A stretch of DNA of 64,000 bases from positions 20,561-84,560 of the forward strand of contig CAJNAR010000038.1 of assembly GCA_905220665.1 (NCBI GenBank), written 5' to 3'. The notes beneath the pieces were generated by a model, which saw only the letters and a list, made by a program, of their open reading frames with translations, was not told the origin of the DNA and searched no databases. The DNA comes from Albugo candida (lineage: Eukaryota; Oomycota; Peronosporomycetes; Albuginales; Albuginaceae). Position numbers and translations under genes: made by a program. This document shows positions 1 through 12,300 of this stretch, piece after piece; positions within the stretch are counted from its first letter, which is position 1, and each line of letters starts with the position of its first letter.

Positions 1-206
1 ATACTACACAGCCAAATCATCCAGTTGCAAGCTCATCTATTCGTATAAGCTTGTTCACTTGTGCGTTTTTACCTGTATAGCCTATTTTTTCCAGTAGTCA
101 TGTATGAAAAGGCTTGGTGTAATAACCATGTCCTAAACTGGTTGGGAACCTTCATCACACTTTCCAAGTCGTTCACTATTCAATTTCCCAACAAGCATCT
201 CAACTC

Positions 207-719
207 ATGATCTCTCCAAAGCTTCTGGTCGTTAACTTTATGGCACTCACTGCTCTTCATCTGATAGCAAACACAGCTGGTGAGGATCCAGTATCGTTCA
301 ACCCTGGAGCTGTTTGTGGTATGATGCAACTGGATGAGAGACTTCGTAAAGTCTACAAAAGAGATTGTGTAAGAGGACTAAAGCCTCAAGGTTGCGACGT
401 CCCATCTAAAAAGTTCACAAATCATTGTTTACAAAAACTGCCTACATATTGCAAAGGCCGACTTGTAGAATACCAGAAGAAAATTTTCGATAACTTAGGA
501 GTCTCTAGAGCTGGTGATATTACTAAGATTCCTGATAATTTCCCGCTTCATAAGTTGTTCAGTCAACATGGGTATATGAATAGCCCCTATGAAAATGCGG
601 TCAGAGAATACGTAAGGTCACACAAACCGGAATTCATTTTTGATGATGCAACTGTCGGAGAAGCTTTACTTATATTTTTAGTTGTGGAAGATTCAGCTAA
701 TAATCCTTGCAAGAAATAG
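207..719 (+). CDS. Small cysteine-containing secreted protein (170 aa), unknown function
   Basis: ATG-initiated single-exon frame of 170 residues. Residues 1-25 form a typical signal peptide: a basic start, a hydrophobic core around LLVVNFMALTALHL and a small-residue cleavage region near NTAG. The mature part has six cysteines, in the contexts AVCG, RDCV, QGCD, NHCL, TYCK and NPCK, compatible with three disulfides in an extracellular protein. No transmembrane segment follows and I recognise no domain. A decayed duplicate of its C-terminal half and 3' flank lies at about 15970-16600, so the gene belongs to a small local family. In an oomycete such a protein would be an effector or apoplastic candidate; that role is inference. 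No RXLR motif is seen after the signal peptide. The reading frame and secretion signal are well supported; the function is unknown. Confidence 0.7.
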   Translation: MISPKLLVVNFMALTALHLIANTAGEDPVSFNPGAVCGMMQLDERLRKVYKRDCVRGLKPQGCDVPSKKFTNHCLQKLPTYCKGRLVEYQKKIFDNLGVSRAGDITKIPDNFPLHKLFSQHGYMNSPYENAVREYVRSHKPEFIFDDATVGEALLIFLVVEDSANNPCKK

Positions 720-2300
720 TAAAATCAAAAGTCTTTTCTCACGCTCGTCTTTTATTCCATATTTCGCTTCCCTTCGGTGGACATGAGCCTTTTTTAATGT
801 CTTCTCTACCACCACTCATAAGTGCGTCAGCCATGCAAAACTTAAGGATACGTACGATACATAAGCATGCGAAGAGAAATGGTTTGGGAAGGTTTGTGAT
901 GAAGATTATGCTTACAAGAGACGATCACGGCGATGTAGACATATCTTTCAAGCTTTCAATTACAACTCTTATACAATTATTGGTATATTTGATCGTATGA
1001 AAGGTCCATTGAGGCTCCAACTTCGGTTAAAGAGCTTCATAAACAGGACGAGACACGAGTTATACAGCAGGCATAATCTCTTAGTGGAATACATTTAGCA
1101 CGTGCAGTTTATCGAGATCACGTTATGGGGCGAGCTTTCAAATGTTGGACAACTAAAACGATGCTCCTACAGCAGCGCGTTTGTTGGTATCGATTTCCAA
1201 ACACTGCAGAGCTGCCAAAGAACTATAGTTTCGCAATCCAAGGAATGTAAGTCCCTGCCAGAGACTCTCTTTATACATGACTGCAAACACTTCTCCTGGA
1301 CAGGTTGTCGACAGGCGCGTTTGCTAATCAGGCCCGCTAGTTCGATTAAGCGTCAGTATGTCTTGCACGTGCAGCGATTTGGGACGCTTAAGATTCGAAG
1401 CGAGTTTAAAATGATGTAGAGGCACTGATGCGTAAATATACAATATACGTTTCATTGAACGGGAAACGATGCGTTGTTATCGAATCATGGTTCTCTTCAT
1501 CTCTGTTTAGCGATTCGGCGATTGCTCGTCTATCTATCTCGCTTCATGAGTTTCCAAGGATGCCATGCCACGACTTCTCGCAGTAAATATGCTTATTTGC
1601 GAGCGTAAAAACAGAAATGGCGAGTACGAAATCAAGATACTCATTATCGCTAGCAAAAGATATCAAATATATAGACTTTATGCGCATCCCGCCTTGTTAG
1701 ATCCTGTCTGTCCCAGGTGATAATCCACGACACATACGATGCATGTCAGAAATTACATACACCTCTTACGAACTCTTATCTCCTCGGCGAATATGGTGCA
1801 GTGGTTCGAGGTCCATGGAAAGCCCGTTCTATACCGATCCGATATCACAATCATCGAGTCTGAGGGGCTTTTCTCTGCTACAAAAGATTGCCTGAACGGG
1901 CTAATGCGCCCGACGCAATCGTCTACACGTAATGCAATTCGGATAGAGTTTGACCGTACAAACAGTATTTGACGTATCTGCCAGACACTGTGATGTTTTA
2001 TTTTCTACCAGCCACCACGACGGAATATACGCAATGATCGCATTCCTGTCAAGGTTCACTTTTTGGAGGATCTAATTTACTTTATCTAGAGAAGGAGTGT
2101 GTGTACTGCCTCGTTGAAAATCACAGCTTTTACTCGTCACTGGGAAATGGTCACAGTTGACGCATCGAATCACTAGTTGCAGGGAAAGTGTACCATACTT
2201 ATCCGTAATCCAGCAGTTGGGTCGATTATAACAGATAGCTGTGCAAAATTGCACAAACAGGCCAGACTGCTGTAAGCCTCGGAGGGACAGCGACACTGTC
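720..2300. other. Intergenic region; first 700 bp duplicated near 16.3 kb
   Basis: No convincing gene. Positions about 740-980 and 1235-1300 resemble 16260-16410 and 16455-16500. Shared words include cttttattccatatttcgct against cttttattccatttttcgct, and gcaagtccctg against gtaagtccctg. This is the 3' flank of the secreted gene duplicated together with it. The short frames here lack coding character. I see nothing recognisable at 1450-2300. Confidence 0.5.
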
Positions 2301-2304
2301 GCGG

Positions 2305-2475
2305 AAGGATAGCAAAAAAAAGATGGTGTACTTGTAGAAAATTGATGAATCCGCGTTTACATTTTGCAAAATAAAATCCGATTTTATCGTGAACACCAAG
2401 AACCAAGTGCGACTAGAAACCTAGAGCACTACTTTAGGTCCTTAGAATTCTTTTTTGGTCGCACTTGAACTTGTT
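2305..2475 (-). repeat. LTR-derived fragment related to the copia element at 43 kb
   Basis: The stretch at about 2396-2425 contains accaagtgcgactagaaacc, the reverse complement of the LTR core at 43070-43090 and 47391-47412 with one or two mismatches. A second partial copy in the opposite orientation (ggtcgcacttg, about 2457-2467) gives an imperfect inverted pair. The rest of the LTR aligns poorly. It is best read as an old solo LTR or nested LTR scrap of the same family. The outer limits are approximate. Confidence 0.45.
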
Positions 2476-3378
2476 TAATCTTCAACTTGCACCATTCAAT
2501 TACGTAACTTCCATATCTGTCCCAGTTGAAAAATTTGGTGTTGAAAACGCCATTCTCTGCAGCTCGGCCATCACCTTCGATGTATGCGCGTGTCTTCGTG
2601 TGATAATTGTTTCACCATGCAAGCTGTGACGTTTCTAGGCGCTCATCAATGAGTTTAGCCTTCATTAAAGTGGCTTCGTTGAGAAAGTTACTCACAGCCG
2701 CCTGGTTATCCATGCACGAGATCATTGACCCCTTCAGTCTGACTTTTTACCCTTTGAATAATTCATTTGCTTCACGTACTTCTTATGATGCCCCCGATGC
2801 ATTTACAAAATCAAAATGCTTCCATCGCTGATGATGATACTGAGGCCTGCGTCTTTGCACGACTAGCTGATCAAAATGTCAGTCAAGAGAATGCTGCACG
2901 GATATGCTTTTTCTTGTTTCATCATTCACCGCATAATAAGCATTGAAAACTCTTCTAAAGGGACTTCTCGTGGATTGATGCATACTTCACCACCCAAATA
3001 AAACTTCAGAGTTTTTGTACCCTTGTAAATTCATCACACTCCACGCCCAATTGGCAATGTCGGTCCACAAGTACGTCTCGTTAGCTGTGCATTGCAAAAT
3101 TGATGTGGATACTTTTACTTCGCTTGGTATATCCTTAACTGAAAAGACCTAGGTCCTAGTTTGCTACTCTGTGCTACCTTTAAGCCTATCGTTATATATA
3201 TTCTAGAAGCTTCGTAGTGACGTCATGGCGTATCCAATATGTCTTTAGTTGTGTAGCCCTACCACAACTGGCTACGTTTCCTATCGGGCCGCCTGGTGCG
3301 CGCGGCACGACAATTGATATCGAGGCGGGTGCAGCGCCCAAACCATAAAAGGCTGCCATGGGACCGCGCCAGCTCATT
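2476..3378. other. Intergenic region with a short GC-rich block
   Basis: No gene recognised. Positions 3225-3375 are clearly richer in G+C than their surroundings and lie immediately 3' of the antisense LINE tail. A 61-residue open frame crosses the block on the minus strand but starts and ends without supporting features. Nothing else is seen. Confidence 0.4.
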
Positions 3379-6300
3379 TCAAGTTGTCTATATAATTAGA
3401 CCAACTGAAATCTCTAAATGTCTAGGCTATCTTTATTCGTATACATATCACAACCGTTTCGTGAAATTATTTGTGCGAACTAATTTATGTCTTCTCGCTG
3501 ATAGTCCTGTATTGCGGTAGCCGTAAAAACTTCAGAATACGAGGCCGTGTCTGGCGTCTAAATGATATAACATGTCCAAAAGTACCGTGCTTTCTAGATT
3601 GATGCGCGCCACACTAGGTTGAACGTAGCCATGCAACTAGTACTGGGTTCGGAGTTACACTCGTACCTTCTACTTCCCGGTGCCATACCAGAAGCAATGA
3701 GCTTCGACTTCAGAAAAATCCAACTAATGACCCTTTCGTTGCGTTGCGAGTGAATACAACACCTGTGCAAGCCAAATGCATTCGCCTTGATCGTACTACT
3801 TTTGTCAAAAGTACCGATTCTGAGCACTAGACTTGGCGTAGATCACGGAAAATGCTGGAATTGTCGGAGTTGCTGATCACTGATCGAATAAACAATGATT
3901 TCGATCGGTCCATAAGAAGTGCAGCGCCACCGGTTGCAATGCAAACCATAAATCAGATATCTTTTGCTGATAATTATGAAAGAGATGTTGAATAGATTCC
4001 ACGGCCCCACACGAATGCTATGGGCACAATATAATGTCGGGCTGAATATACTTTGAAACCAGAAACGAGATCGAACTGGCAGCATCCAAAAGTCCAGACG
4101 AAACTGTATCTCCAAAATCGGTAAGACACTTTTGTGCGAAGATGCCGGGATGCAGCCATAATTATTCCAACTCGTTTTGAATCCATTGCGTCCGATCTCT
4201 CTCGTGATGAGAAACGTGTCGACATCGGATGACTCTTAGTTGGTCCGGGATGTTTCCGGACGATTCGTGAGAGTTGAGAGCATAGAATAGATGGAAAATA
4301 ATGTCTCCTCTCCTTTCTTTGTACTCCCATATAAAACGATCTGCCACTTGTGTTTGGTTGACCCAGGTGATGAGACCAATCGTCGAGTGGATAAGCCGTG
4401 GTATCTGCGTGACTTCACGATAAATTCGACTCGATAACTTTTCTTCAGCCATATCCGATATATTCTGCTCTTCGTCGCTGTAATGAATGTCGACGAAAGC
4501 TTCCTTCGTTGGACATGTGTCACTTTCTCGAAAAACGTTTTAAAGACTTCGGATCTCGAAAGCTGTAACGAATGATTTCAAAATGTGCGATGTGGTTCGT
4601 GCACCAGGCCAAGTCTGTGCTAAGCGTTTTATCTACTGGGATTACGGGTTGCAGCTTCATAATGTAATGCTTGGTCGCAGTGGAACCAAATCGGTTCTTC
4701 CATATAGTACTGAGGGCGTTGTAGAACATTCCAATATGAAATTGCAATGGTTTAATCCATCTGATGCTACATTATTAATGCGGTTTTCACCAAGAAGCTG
4801 GGCTCTCCCATTGAACCATTTTCCCATTTCGATGTGGTGCGATGGTGAATGTACCAATCGGCTTTTGTGGTCCAAAGGAAGGTTGTATAAGCTGTAATAA
4901 TTCCGTCGAAGCTGTTGATCAGTTCGTAGGAATAATTTTCGATGCATCGGATGCGAACTTATGGAGGAATTGAATGCGTTGTAGCTTCAGCCGCCCACGA
5001 AAAAAGAAACTCATACTCCACCATCTTGTCGACGAAAATATAGAAACTCTTTGTTGTTCACGTGAACGTGTTTCAAATATTTTTTGTGTTTCCGACCAAG
5101 CACACATCAATTCAGCATCTACTGCCACTGTCGAATACTCTCTGCAGGTATCTCCACGTTCATCTTATAACGCCACATACGTGGTCAAAACATCGTCTCC
5201 GCAACCAGTAGTCGATCACGAGTAGTTCGTGTACGTCTAAACCCTAAACCAAACTCATCATAAAAATGCTTGTCGAGAGTTTGAATAACCATTGAAAGTG
5301 GTGTCTGGCCGAATTAAATACTGAAATACTTGATCGAATCGTCCGGACCCATAATGGTTAGATTTGGAAAACGTGGTCACGGCATAGTCCGATTCAACGA
5401 GAGCAATGATGGTTCGATCAAGTTGGGATTCGCACCAGATCCATCGCAATAAACTTAAACGAGTTCGAGTTGCGTCAAAATACCAGTTGGTGTTTCGAAA
5501 ACCAATATAGAACCGATCGGAAAAAATACCCAGTAGTGACCGTGGTGCCATTGATGATTCGATTGATATCACAAAATGTAATGCTTAGAGAGGATCGCCT
5601 TTTCTGATTCTACGTTGTGGTTTAATGGACGCTTTGATAGTTCCATGGAGCATCAACTGCATCTTCGGTTTGGTGTACAGAAGATGAACTCGGTCGAAAC
5701 TTTCTCCAACGCCCATTTTTTCCAAAACTCGAAACATGTACGTCCAATTGACTCGATCATAAACGTTCTCAAACTCGAGAAAAGTCGCATACACTTTCTA
5801 CCCATAATGTGACCAAGTCTTGAATGTTGGTGAGATGTCGAATATGGTGATGCCCCAGCCTTCCTCGCACAAATGCTCTTTTATCTTGATGGGCCAATAT
5901 TGGAAAAAAAATCGTTGCAATCGATGCGCCAATACTCAGAAGTGTCCTAAAAAAACGAAAAGGAGTAGTGTGATTGGTCGGTAGTTGCCAGGATCACCTC
6001 GTGATCCTTTTCTACAACAAGGTGATTGCCGAGTGACGTTGTGATCGAACGAAGATATTCCAGTTGATGTACGAACACGATCTAGACACCCGCCGAACGT
6101 TACCGGGTCAAGCTGATAAAATGTAGTTGGTCGTCCATCATACCTGGAGAGGGACTACTCCACATGCACTTTATAGGGTCAGCCATTTCTGTCGTACTTA
6201 AGCGAGTTTGAAGGACGGTCTTGCTCTTCCAACACAGGAAAAACTTAATTCGAATCAAGTGGCCTGTTCTACGTCTTTCGAATGAATCATAGGAGTTGGT

Positions 6301-7620
6301 CTCGGAGCCATAGAGAGAGCCCACGACACCATTCAAATGATTTCTGAATGTGTCATTAATTTCCCTCGGGCTCGATGTCACGGAGCCACATTTATGACAT
6401 GTTAGATCGGCACGCGTTGACAAGAACTATCCGGAGGGAGTAGAATATGCTTGGAGGAGCTTTGCATATGCTTGACGTGATGATCAAAGCTCTCATCTTG
6501 GTTGGATTTGGCGTTATTATGACCGAAATCCTGAATTTTCAAGACTCGATTTGTAAAAATGACTTGACTGATTGGTGTCTTAAGTGCGATATCGAGCTAC
6601 TGCGGCTTCCAAAACACGAGCGTTAGACTCAAAATCACGTAAAATATCTTTTGCAATCTTTTTTTTTAATTCCTTGAAGCTGTTTCTTGACTTTCGTCTT
6701 CCAGCTTTCACACTTCTTTCCTCGATTTCGAGATTTTCCGCAACTGGTCGAGCACCAAGTTCGCTTCCATTCGATTGCTTCGACAACTTGAGGATATTTT
6801 ACTAGTTGTAATAAAGGCTTCCAGTATCCTCTCCGTGGAGATTGAGTTGCATTTGCAAAAGTTACTGTATATGCCAGATGGTCTCCTGCATGTCGTGGAC
6901 GGAAATATTTGGAGTCTTTGCAAACCACATCCAATAGTTCAACAGACATGCAGATGTAATCAAGTCGATTCTTGCGCTTTAATGGTCCTGTATATAATCT
7001 GTCAGTCGTATGTTGCATTCGCCAAGAGTCTACCACACCCAATTGCGAAAGCCATTTGAACACGCGAATCGACTTGGTTCGTGTCGAATTGTTCCACTCG
7101 AAGCAACGATAGATGGATCGCGTGGTGTGTTGAAATCACCGAATACGAGATGTATTGCGGTCGATCGGAAAGTTTCGGAGAGCAACAAATCATAGACTCT
7201 CCCTCATCCCTTGGCCTTGACCCGTGCATGTACGTTGTGATTGTACAACGGTACACCGTAAATAGAAAACGAAACAGCGACTCGAATGCTTTGATAGGTG
7301 CGTTTTTCAGCTGTTGTATAGCCCGGAAAGTCTGAAGTAGGGATTTACATCACACCGTTACTGTGAATCTGAGCTGGATGAATAACAGTACCGTTTGTGG
7401 TCTTTGACAAACATTTGGTGCCGCATTTTTGAATGCAGTAAAAGATGAAATGATTGCGATTGGTTGTGATCGTGAATTTTGGTTTCTTCAACACAACAAA
7501 TTTAGTGTTGTGACAGGACGTGGCCACTAGAAAGATGACAAATTTTCACGAATTTCATTGACATGTACATCTCCATACCACTCGCTTGGTGCTGGTGCTG
7601 ACGAGCATTGATTTATTCTC
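3379..7620 (-). mobile_element. Degenerate LINE, antisense, ORF2 region and 3' UTR only
   Basis: Old copy of the LINE found at 54.1-61.1 kb. In minus-strand order it shows the AP-endonuclease region (to about 7600), with counterparts of the intact GDHLA and RGYWK neighbourhoods near 6850-6920. The reverse-transcriptase core follows near 5585-5794, with DRVNWTYMFRVLEKMGVG and a decayed GDPL. The zinc-finger tail lies near 3850-4330, and the 3' UTR ends in a shared tail (tctaattatatagacaactt on the minus strand) at about 3379. The frame is broken many times and sequence between the GDPL and FADD motif regions is deleted. The catalytic Asp-Asp is lost: the aligned residues read F-P-I-G instead of F-A-D-D. 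No ORF1 was recognised upstream, so it is probably 5'-truncated. The start is set by the last alignable block. Confidence 0.85.
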
Positions 7621-8680
7621 AGGGTACTCGGAGAGAGGAGCGGGATGCTACAAAGTCAGGAGATAAGGGTGGAGCGATGTTGTCGAAGTAGGTTGAACTG
7701 TTACGTAATTGGATCGGATAATTCCTGTTCCACTTTCTTATCCACCATTATTGGCTCCTTTGGCGTTTTGTTTTCATTTTGAGCGTGCCATGAATGCCTC
7801 TTTTGGTGCCTTAAATTCTCCTTCATCATTGTGCTCGTTTAGAAGAGCAGTAAGATTCAGGTTGCCCGAGTCGAGCTCGTTTCTGTTGGAATAAGATCAT
7901 TCTTACCCCGCAAGGTGGGAGTTGTTTGCCGGAAGAAATTTGTTCGCACGCACCGATGCTTGTTGGCACGTGAGGGACGTACCGAAAATTTATCACGTCG
8001 AAATGAAAATTCTTTCGGGAACTTTGCATATCGAAAGATATTGAGGAGAATTTTCACAACTCTTTCCGCGGAGAAATCATAATATACCCTTCCGTTCAAT
8101 CTCAAATCTACTTCAACTACGTTCAGGCATTAAAGGCGCTCCAACATTCCGTACTCACTGAATTAGTACTTTTAAACCCAGGATTGTGACTAACTGGCAC
8201 GAAAGTTGTTCCCACGAATTAGTGTACGTGTCCATCACACGAAAGTTTCCTCTGGTAAATCGGTAAACTTTTGAAACATGCGACTATTCAAAAGAGATTT
8301 GTAAACCGGGTAGCCATGATCCCGGAGGAGTAAAATTAATAATCTTCCATTAGAATGCGGGTCAATGTCTGACCAATTTCCATTGTCAATAAATAGGCCA
8401 ATCCTGATACTCTAGCCAGCCCCGATCAGAAGGTACACCGGGTAACGGTGTTCTCCTGTTCTGCGTAGTATGTAACGCTCCAACCTCCCTATCGATCTCC
8501 TACACATTTATTATCTGCTGTAGTTTTTAGCGATCTTGGCATGTCCATGATTCATGGAGTGCATAGATATCTTTTAGGAATAATCCTTCCCCACCCATCC
8601 GATGCCCAATATTCTACATAAAGTATTCGAATCAGCAACCTTCAGATTTGAAAATAAAGGCCTTACTGCTACATCAAAAC
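7621..8680. other. Intergenic region, nothing recognised
   Basis: No gene, RNA or repeat identified. Overlapping minus-strand frames at 7826-8105 are short, lack similarity to the LINE ORF1 and are not supported. Confidence 0.4.
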
Positions 8681-8853
8681 GGTGGGTCCGAAGGTAGAGC
8701 AAACGAATCCCAGGCCCAATCTCGTTGCTTCGAATTCCGCAAATGTGGGCAGAGGCTTGAGTACACTCAAGCGGAAGTTGAATAAATGTCTGCCTCTCAG
8801 ACTGATAGCTGAGGTGATATTCACGTGGTCAAAAACTCATAAGAGTATAAGAT
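8681..8853 (+). mobile_element. Degenerate tRNA-derived SINE, second copy
   Basis: Aligns with the SINE inserted in the hAT element at 39826-40074 (there on the minus strand). Corresponding pieces, in the same order, are gggtccg in the tRNA head, gcttcgaattccg (box-B-like) against gttcgatccccg, then tgtgggcag, atgtctgcctc against atatctgcctc, and gtgatattcacgtggtca against gtgatattcacacggtca. The head is shortened and the 3' end is not sharply defined. It gives independent support that the 40-kb insertion belongs to a repeat family. Confidence 0.65.
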
Positions 8854-8987
8854 AGATATATATTCCAGGCGAACAGCATAATGGAAATTCTCGGTACCCC
8901 CACTCCTCTGAATGGTGTGCATCACTATTAGATTATACTTAGATTAGTTATGTAGCAAGACTATAGCATGATCTCAATGAGGAAATC

Positions 8988-9302
8988 ATGAATAGGAGTA
9001 TTTTTCGTCTGGGTAGCTTTTGCCTCCTGTGCTTATCATTTGTTCTTCTTTTCTCGAGCAAACCAGTTCGAAGTATCGGAGAAAGAAATGAAGAAAAACG
9101 ATCTCTTGTGCTCACGATCCATAGTTGTAATAACATGAAATCAAGTCAAGGATTCAATTCGAATTTCTACCCCGTAGAGATTAAGCCGAACGACCGAACG
9201 ACACGCAGGTATCGGTCCACTCCTACTTATCCTGTGCTGATACGTCAACCATCAGCGTATTGCATCGCTAAGTACTCGATAAACGTAGTATCAATGGCGT
9301 GA
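8988..9302 (+). CDS. Candidate small secreted protein (104 aa)
   Basis: ATG-initiated frame of 104 residues with a strong predicted signal peptide: basic MNRSIFRLG, a hydrophobic core FCLLCLSFVLLF, and a likely cleavage after SSKPVRS. The mature part of about 75 residues is basic and polar, has two cysteines, and has no further hydrophobic segment. It lies just downstream of a SINE copy in otherwise empty sequence. No similarity to the other secreted proteins in the window and no known domain. In an oomycete it would be a secreted effector candidate. Short length and lack of homology keep the call tentative; a chance ORF with a hydrophobic start cannot be excluded. Confidence 0.45.
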   Translation: MNRSIFRLGSFCLLCLSFVLLFSSKPVRSIGERNEEKRSLVLTIHSCNNMKSSQGFNSNFYPVEIKPNDRTTRRYRSTPTYPVLIRQPSAYCIAKYSINVVSMA

Positions 9303-12300
9303 AGAATGACGTGATCGCTATACTAGGGTCATATAAGGAACCTTCGTGCACTCTATAAAGGGACACTTATCCTACTCATGACGGCATCAAAGAACTAAAC
9401 CACTTGAGCGGCTGACCACTATCAACGACTTCGGAAGAGAAACCCGGAATGGTGGTATAAACTTCTCGACTCACATTCCCCTCTTTTCCTGCTTAGCATC
9501 CTATCGGATCTTGACAGGCTTAAACAGCGAAGATGTACAAGGCGAAGATGAGGGGGAAATGAAAACTAACATTAAGAAATATCCAATGAAAAAAAAGCCG
9601 GCAAATATTCTTTGATTGGTCACATCTATCGGAGAATTTACAGAATAGGAACACAGGATCGCAAAGCACTAAAGAACGCTCGAAAGACGCACACATTTGA
9701 GCCAAATCATAAAATATTATAAATGATTTGAGTCGGAGATGGAAGGCTACTCATGTACAAGTACACTTTGGACCAGCAATCACAACGCCAATGCTGATAG
9801 ACTTGATTTTGTATCCCTTGAGTTCAGAATGTATTGATACACGTTCCGTCATCTGCATCACGACCACGTGACTCTAAGAATATAGCATACTGCTAATATG
9901 AATAGATGACAATCATCTATTTACCTTAGGCCTCTCATAGTAACGGCAGCTTGCTGATACATACATACACTCACAAATACGGTGATTGGATCAAAAGAAC
10001 GCTCGAAGGTGAACAGGTTTCTTGAGGAAATGCGATCTTTGCATTATACTCCTCACTCGTTGAGAAATGTCTCAATGAAGTAACGAGAATGAAGTATTCG
10101 AATTTCAGCTAACGTGTCGTTTATATGCATTGTCCGATCTGGTTGCGCTCTCATCGCCATCTCATACGTGTTATGACGTCAGCAAACAGGATAGTACACT
10201 GCCATGTCCTCGTTCGACAGAGGGTTTAACATTGACGTGGCGACTAGGGACGTACCTACGCATCCTGCGAGTGCGTCCAACAAGTTCTCATTCCCCAATT
10301 TCTTCTCACTCTCAAAAGCACGTCCTACAACATTGTCTATCACTGTAATAAAACAAACGTTGTTGCGCAGAGGAGTGTTGGTATTGTGTCTCGTGTTCTC
10401 TATATGCGAGGATCATACGACTTTAGCAGGTTTCTTTCGACAAAGTCGTCAAGGAAGGGGGAAGAGCTTGGGTGTAAAACGATCCATATTTAAATTTCCA
10501 TCATTCAGAACAGCGCCAGAAGGAAAGAAACAACGCGAACAAGAGCGTGTCGGGAAGAAGGAGAGAAGAATTGTTCGGAGAGGACAAAAAAAAGCACAAA
10601 AGCAGGCCGAGAAAGACAGACGAAGGCAACGGCTATAAGACAAAAGCATCGCGGATACGTTTACCCCGCGAGCGTCAAAGAGAGACCCTGATATGGAATA
10701 CGAAGTAATGAGACGTGAAGCGATTCATAGAGGGAACAATGTGGGCAGCAAGGATTTTCTTGCATCACCGCGTGCGTCTCCTTCTTCTCTATAGGCAGCT
10801 TCGTACATTGTACACTTGCATTGATCTCACCGCAATTAATGTTCAATACAAGGCTCATTTCCTTCGCATTCGCTGGTCTTTGAAGTATGAGCAAAACGTA
10901 AAAGCATCTAATTCTGCTCTTTCGTTTTTCTGTCTCTATTTCATGCAGGAAGGTTATCTGATTAGACTCTAGCAGCGCCATATTTTCTAAAAACGACTCG
11001 ACGACTCTCTACCGACGTTAGTCGCATTGCGGGGAAAGAGACCGCACAGCTTGCAACGCAATTAATCTCCATGATCATCAAATTGACTCTAGAAACGTCG
11101 AGTGGAGAATCTCCTGTGCTGTCTTCTAAAACTCGACTGAGTATAGAGATACAGTACGTTCAGTCTATTTTCAATGAAGCTGAAAATTGGCCAGTACTTC
11201 ATTCGGCCATCTGGACTTGTAAGCGTAGGGTGACATCGATTGTTTCCCGCGTACGATGTGCTGTAGTATAGCGGTCGAGTCTGAGCTAGCCTCATCGCCA
11301 ACGGTGTCCAGTGCGATAGTATTTTCGGCGTTCGAGAGAGAAGCCTCTTATCAATACCGCAATCTCGCAACATTATGCTGCTTCACAAACATCAACACAT
11401 AGCTCAATAGCTTGCATCACAGTGCGCTAGTTTAGCCATGAAACACGGATGCAGTGTAGTTCTTTACCCGCCACACGTGACCAGCTCGCATAGTAGAGTT
11501 ATTAGACTCTGAGAGCGATTAGTGAGCAAGTCAGTAATCTCACTGGAGTCGATAACGTGCATTTTCGAATCATCAATAATTCGAGAAGCTGACTCGTCTT
11601 TTCTTTCTATCTATCTCATGACAAACGGCTAGAAACTGGATAATTATATGCTCAAAGTCCGTCTTCTTTTCAAGAACGTGTATAATGAAAGTTACATACG
11701 TATCTGAATTATGAAGGCGAAGATGAAGCCTCTTCTATGTCGAAATGCCGGAATCGTCATCGTCTACGCGAATGCCGACTCTCACTTATAGCACGGAAGT
11801 GATTGCGGACGATAGTGCTCTGCACGGTCCAAATCGTCGTGACTGCAAAGCTTCGCTTTCTCGTGTGAAAAGCAAACCGGCACTTGCAAACAGATAATTG
11901 GTCCACCTTACTCTTAAGCTCCACCTTTTTGTAGAAGCTGCGCATATATTTTGACGATACTCGTGTGTTGCATCTTCTTCATTTTAAGCTTTGTTGCTAC
12001 GCGTGCTATCCAATCTCGGAGTATCCACCACTGCAGTCATGTTTGTACAGGAAGCTGTAAAGAATACTCTCTGATGAATTATTGTATTCCAGTGGAGATA
12101 ATAAATGATAGCTGCTCTCCCAAAGAATGCTACAGGAAGAAGAGAAAATGATGCAAAAGCCACAGTAGTTCAATTTGCAGTCTTCTTCAATTCGCACAAG
12201 ACCTACATTATCCTCTGTGTCGCGGCCGTGAGTCGAAACGAAGGACTGATTCATATACAAGCTAATGCACATGTTCTATAACTTAAGCTTTCAATAGACA

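Noticed and set aside
10204..10638. 144-aa basic protein gene
   Set aside because: No homology, no paralogue in the window, and a low-complexity Lys/Arg/Gln-rich end typical of purine-rich noncoding sequence.
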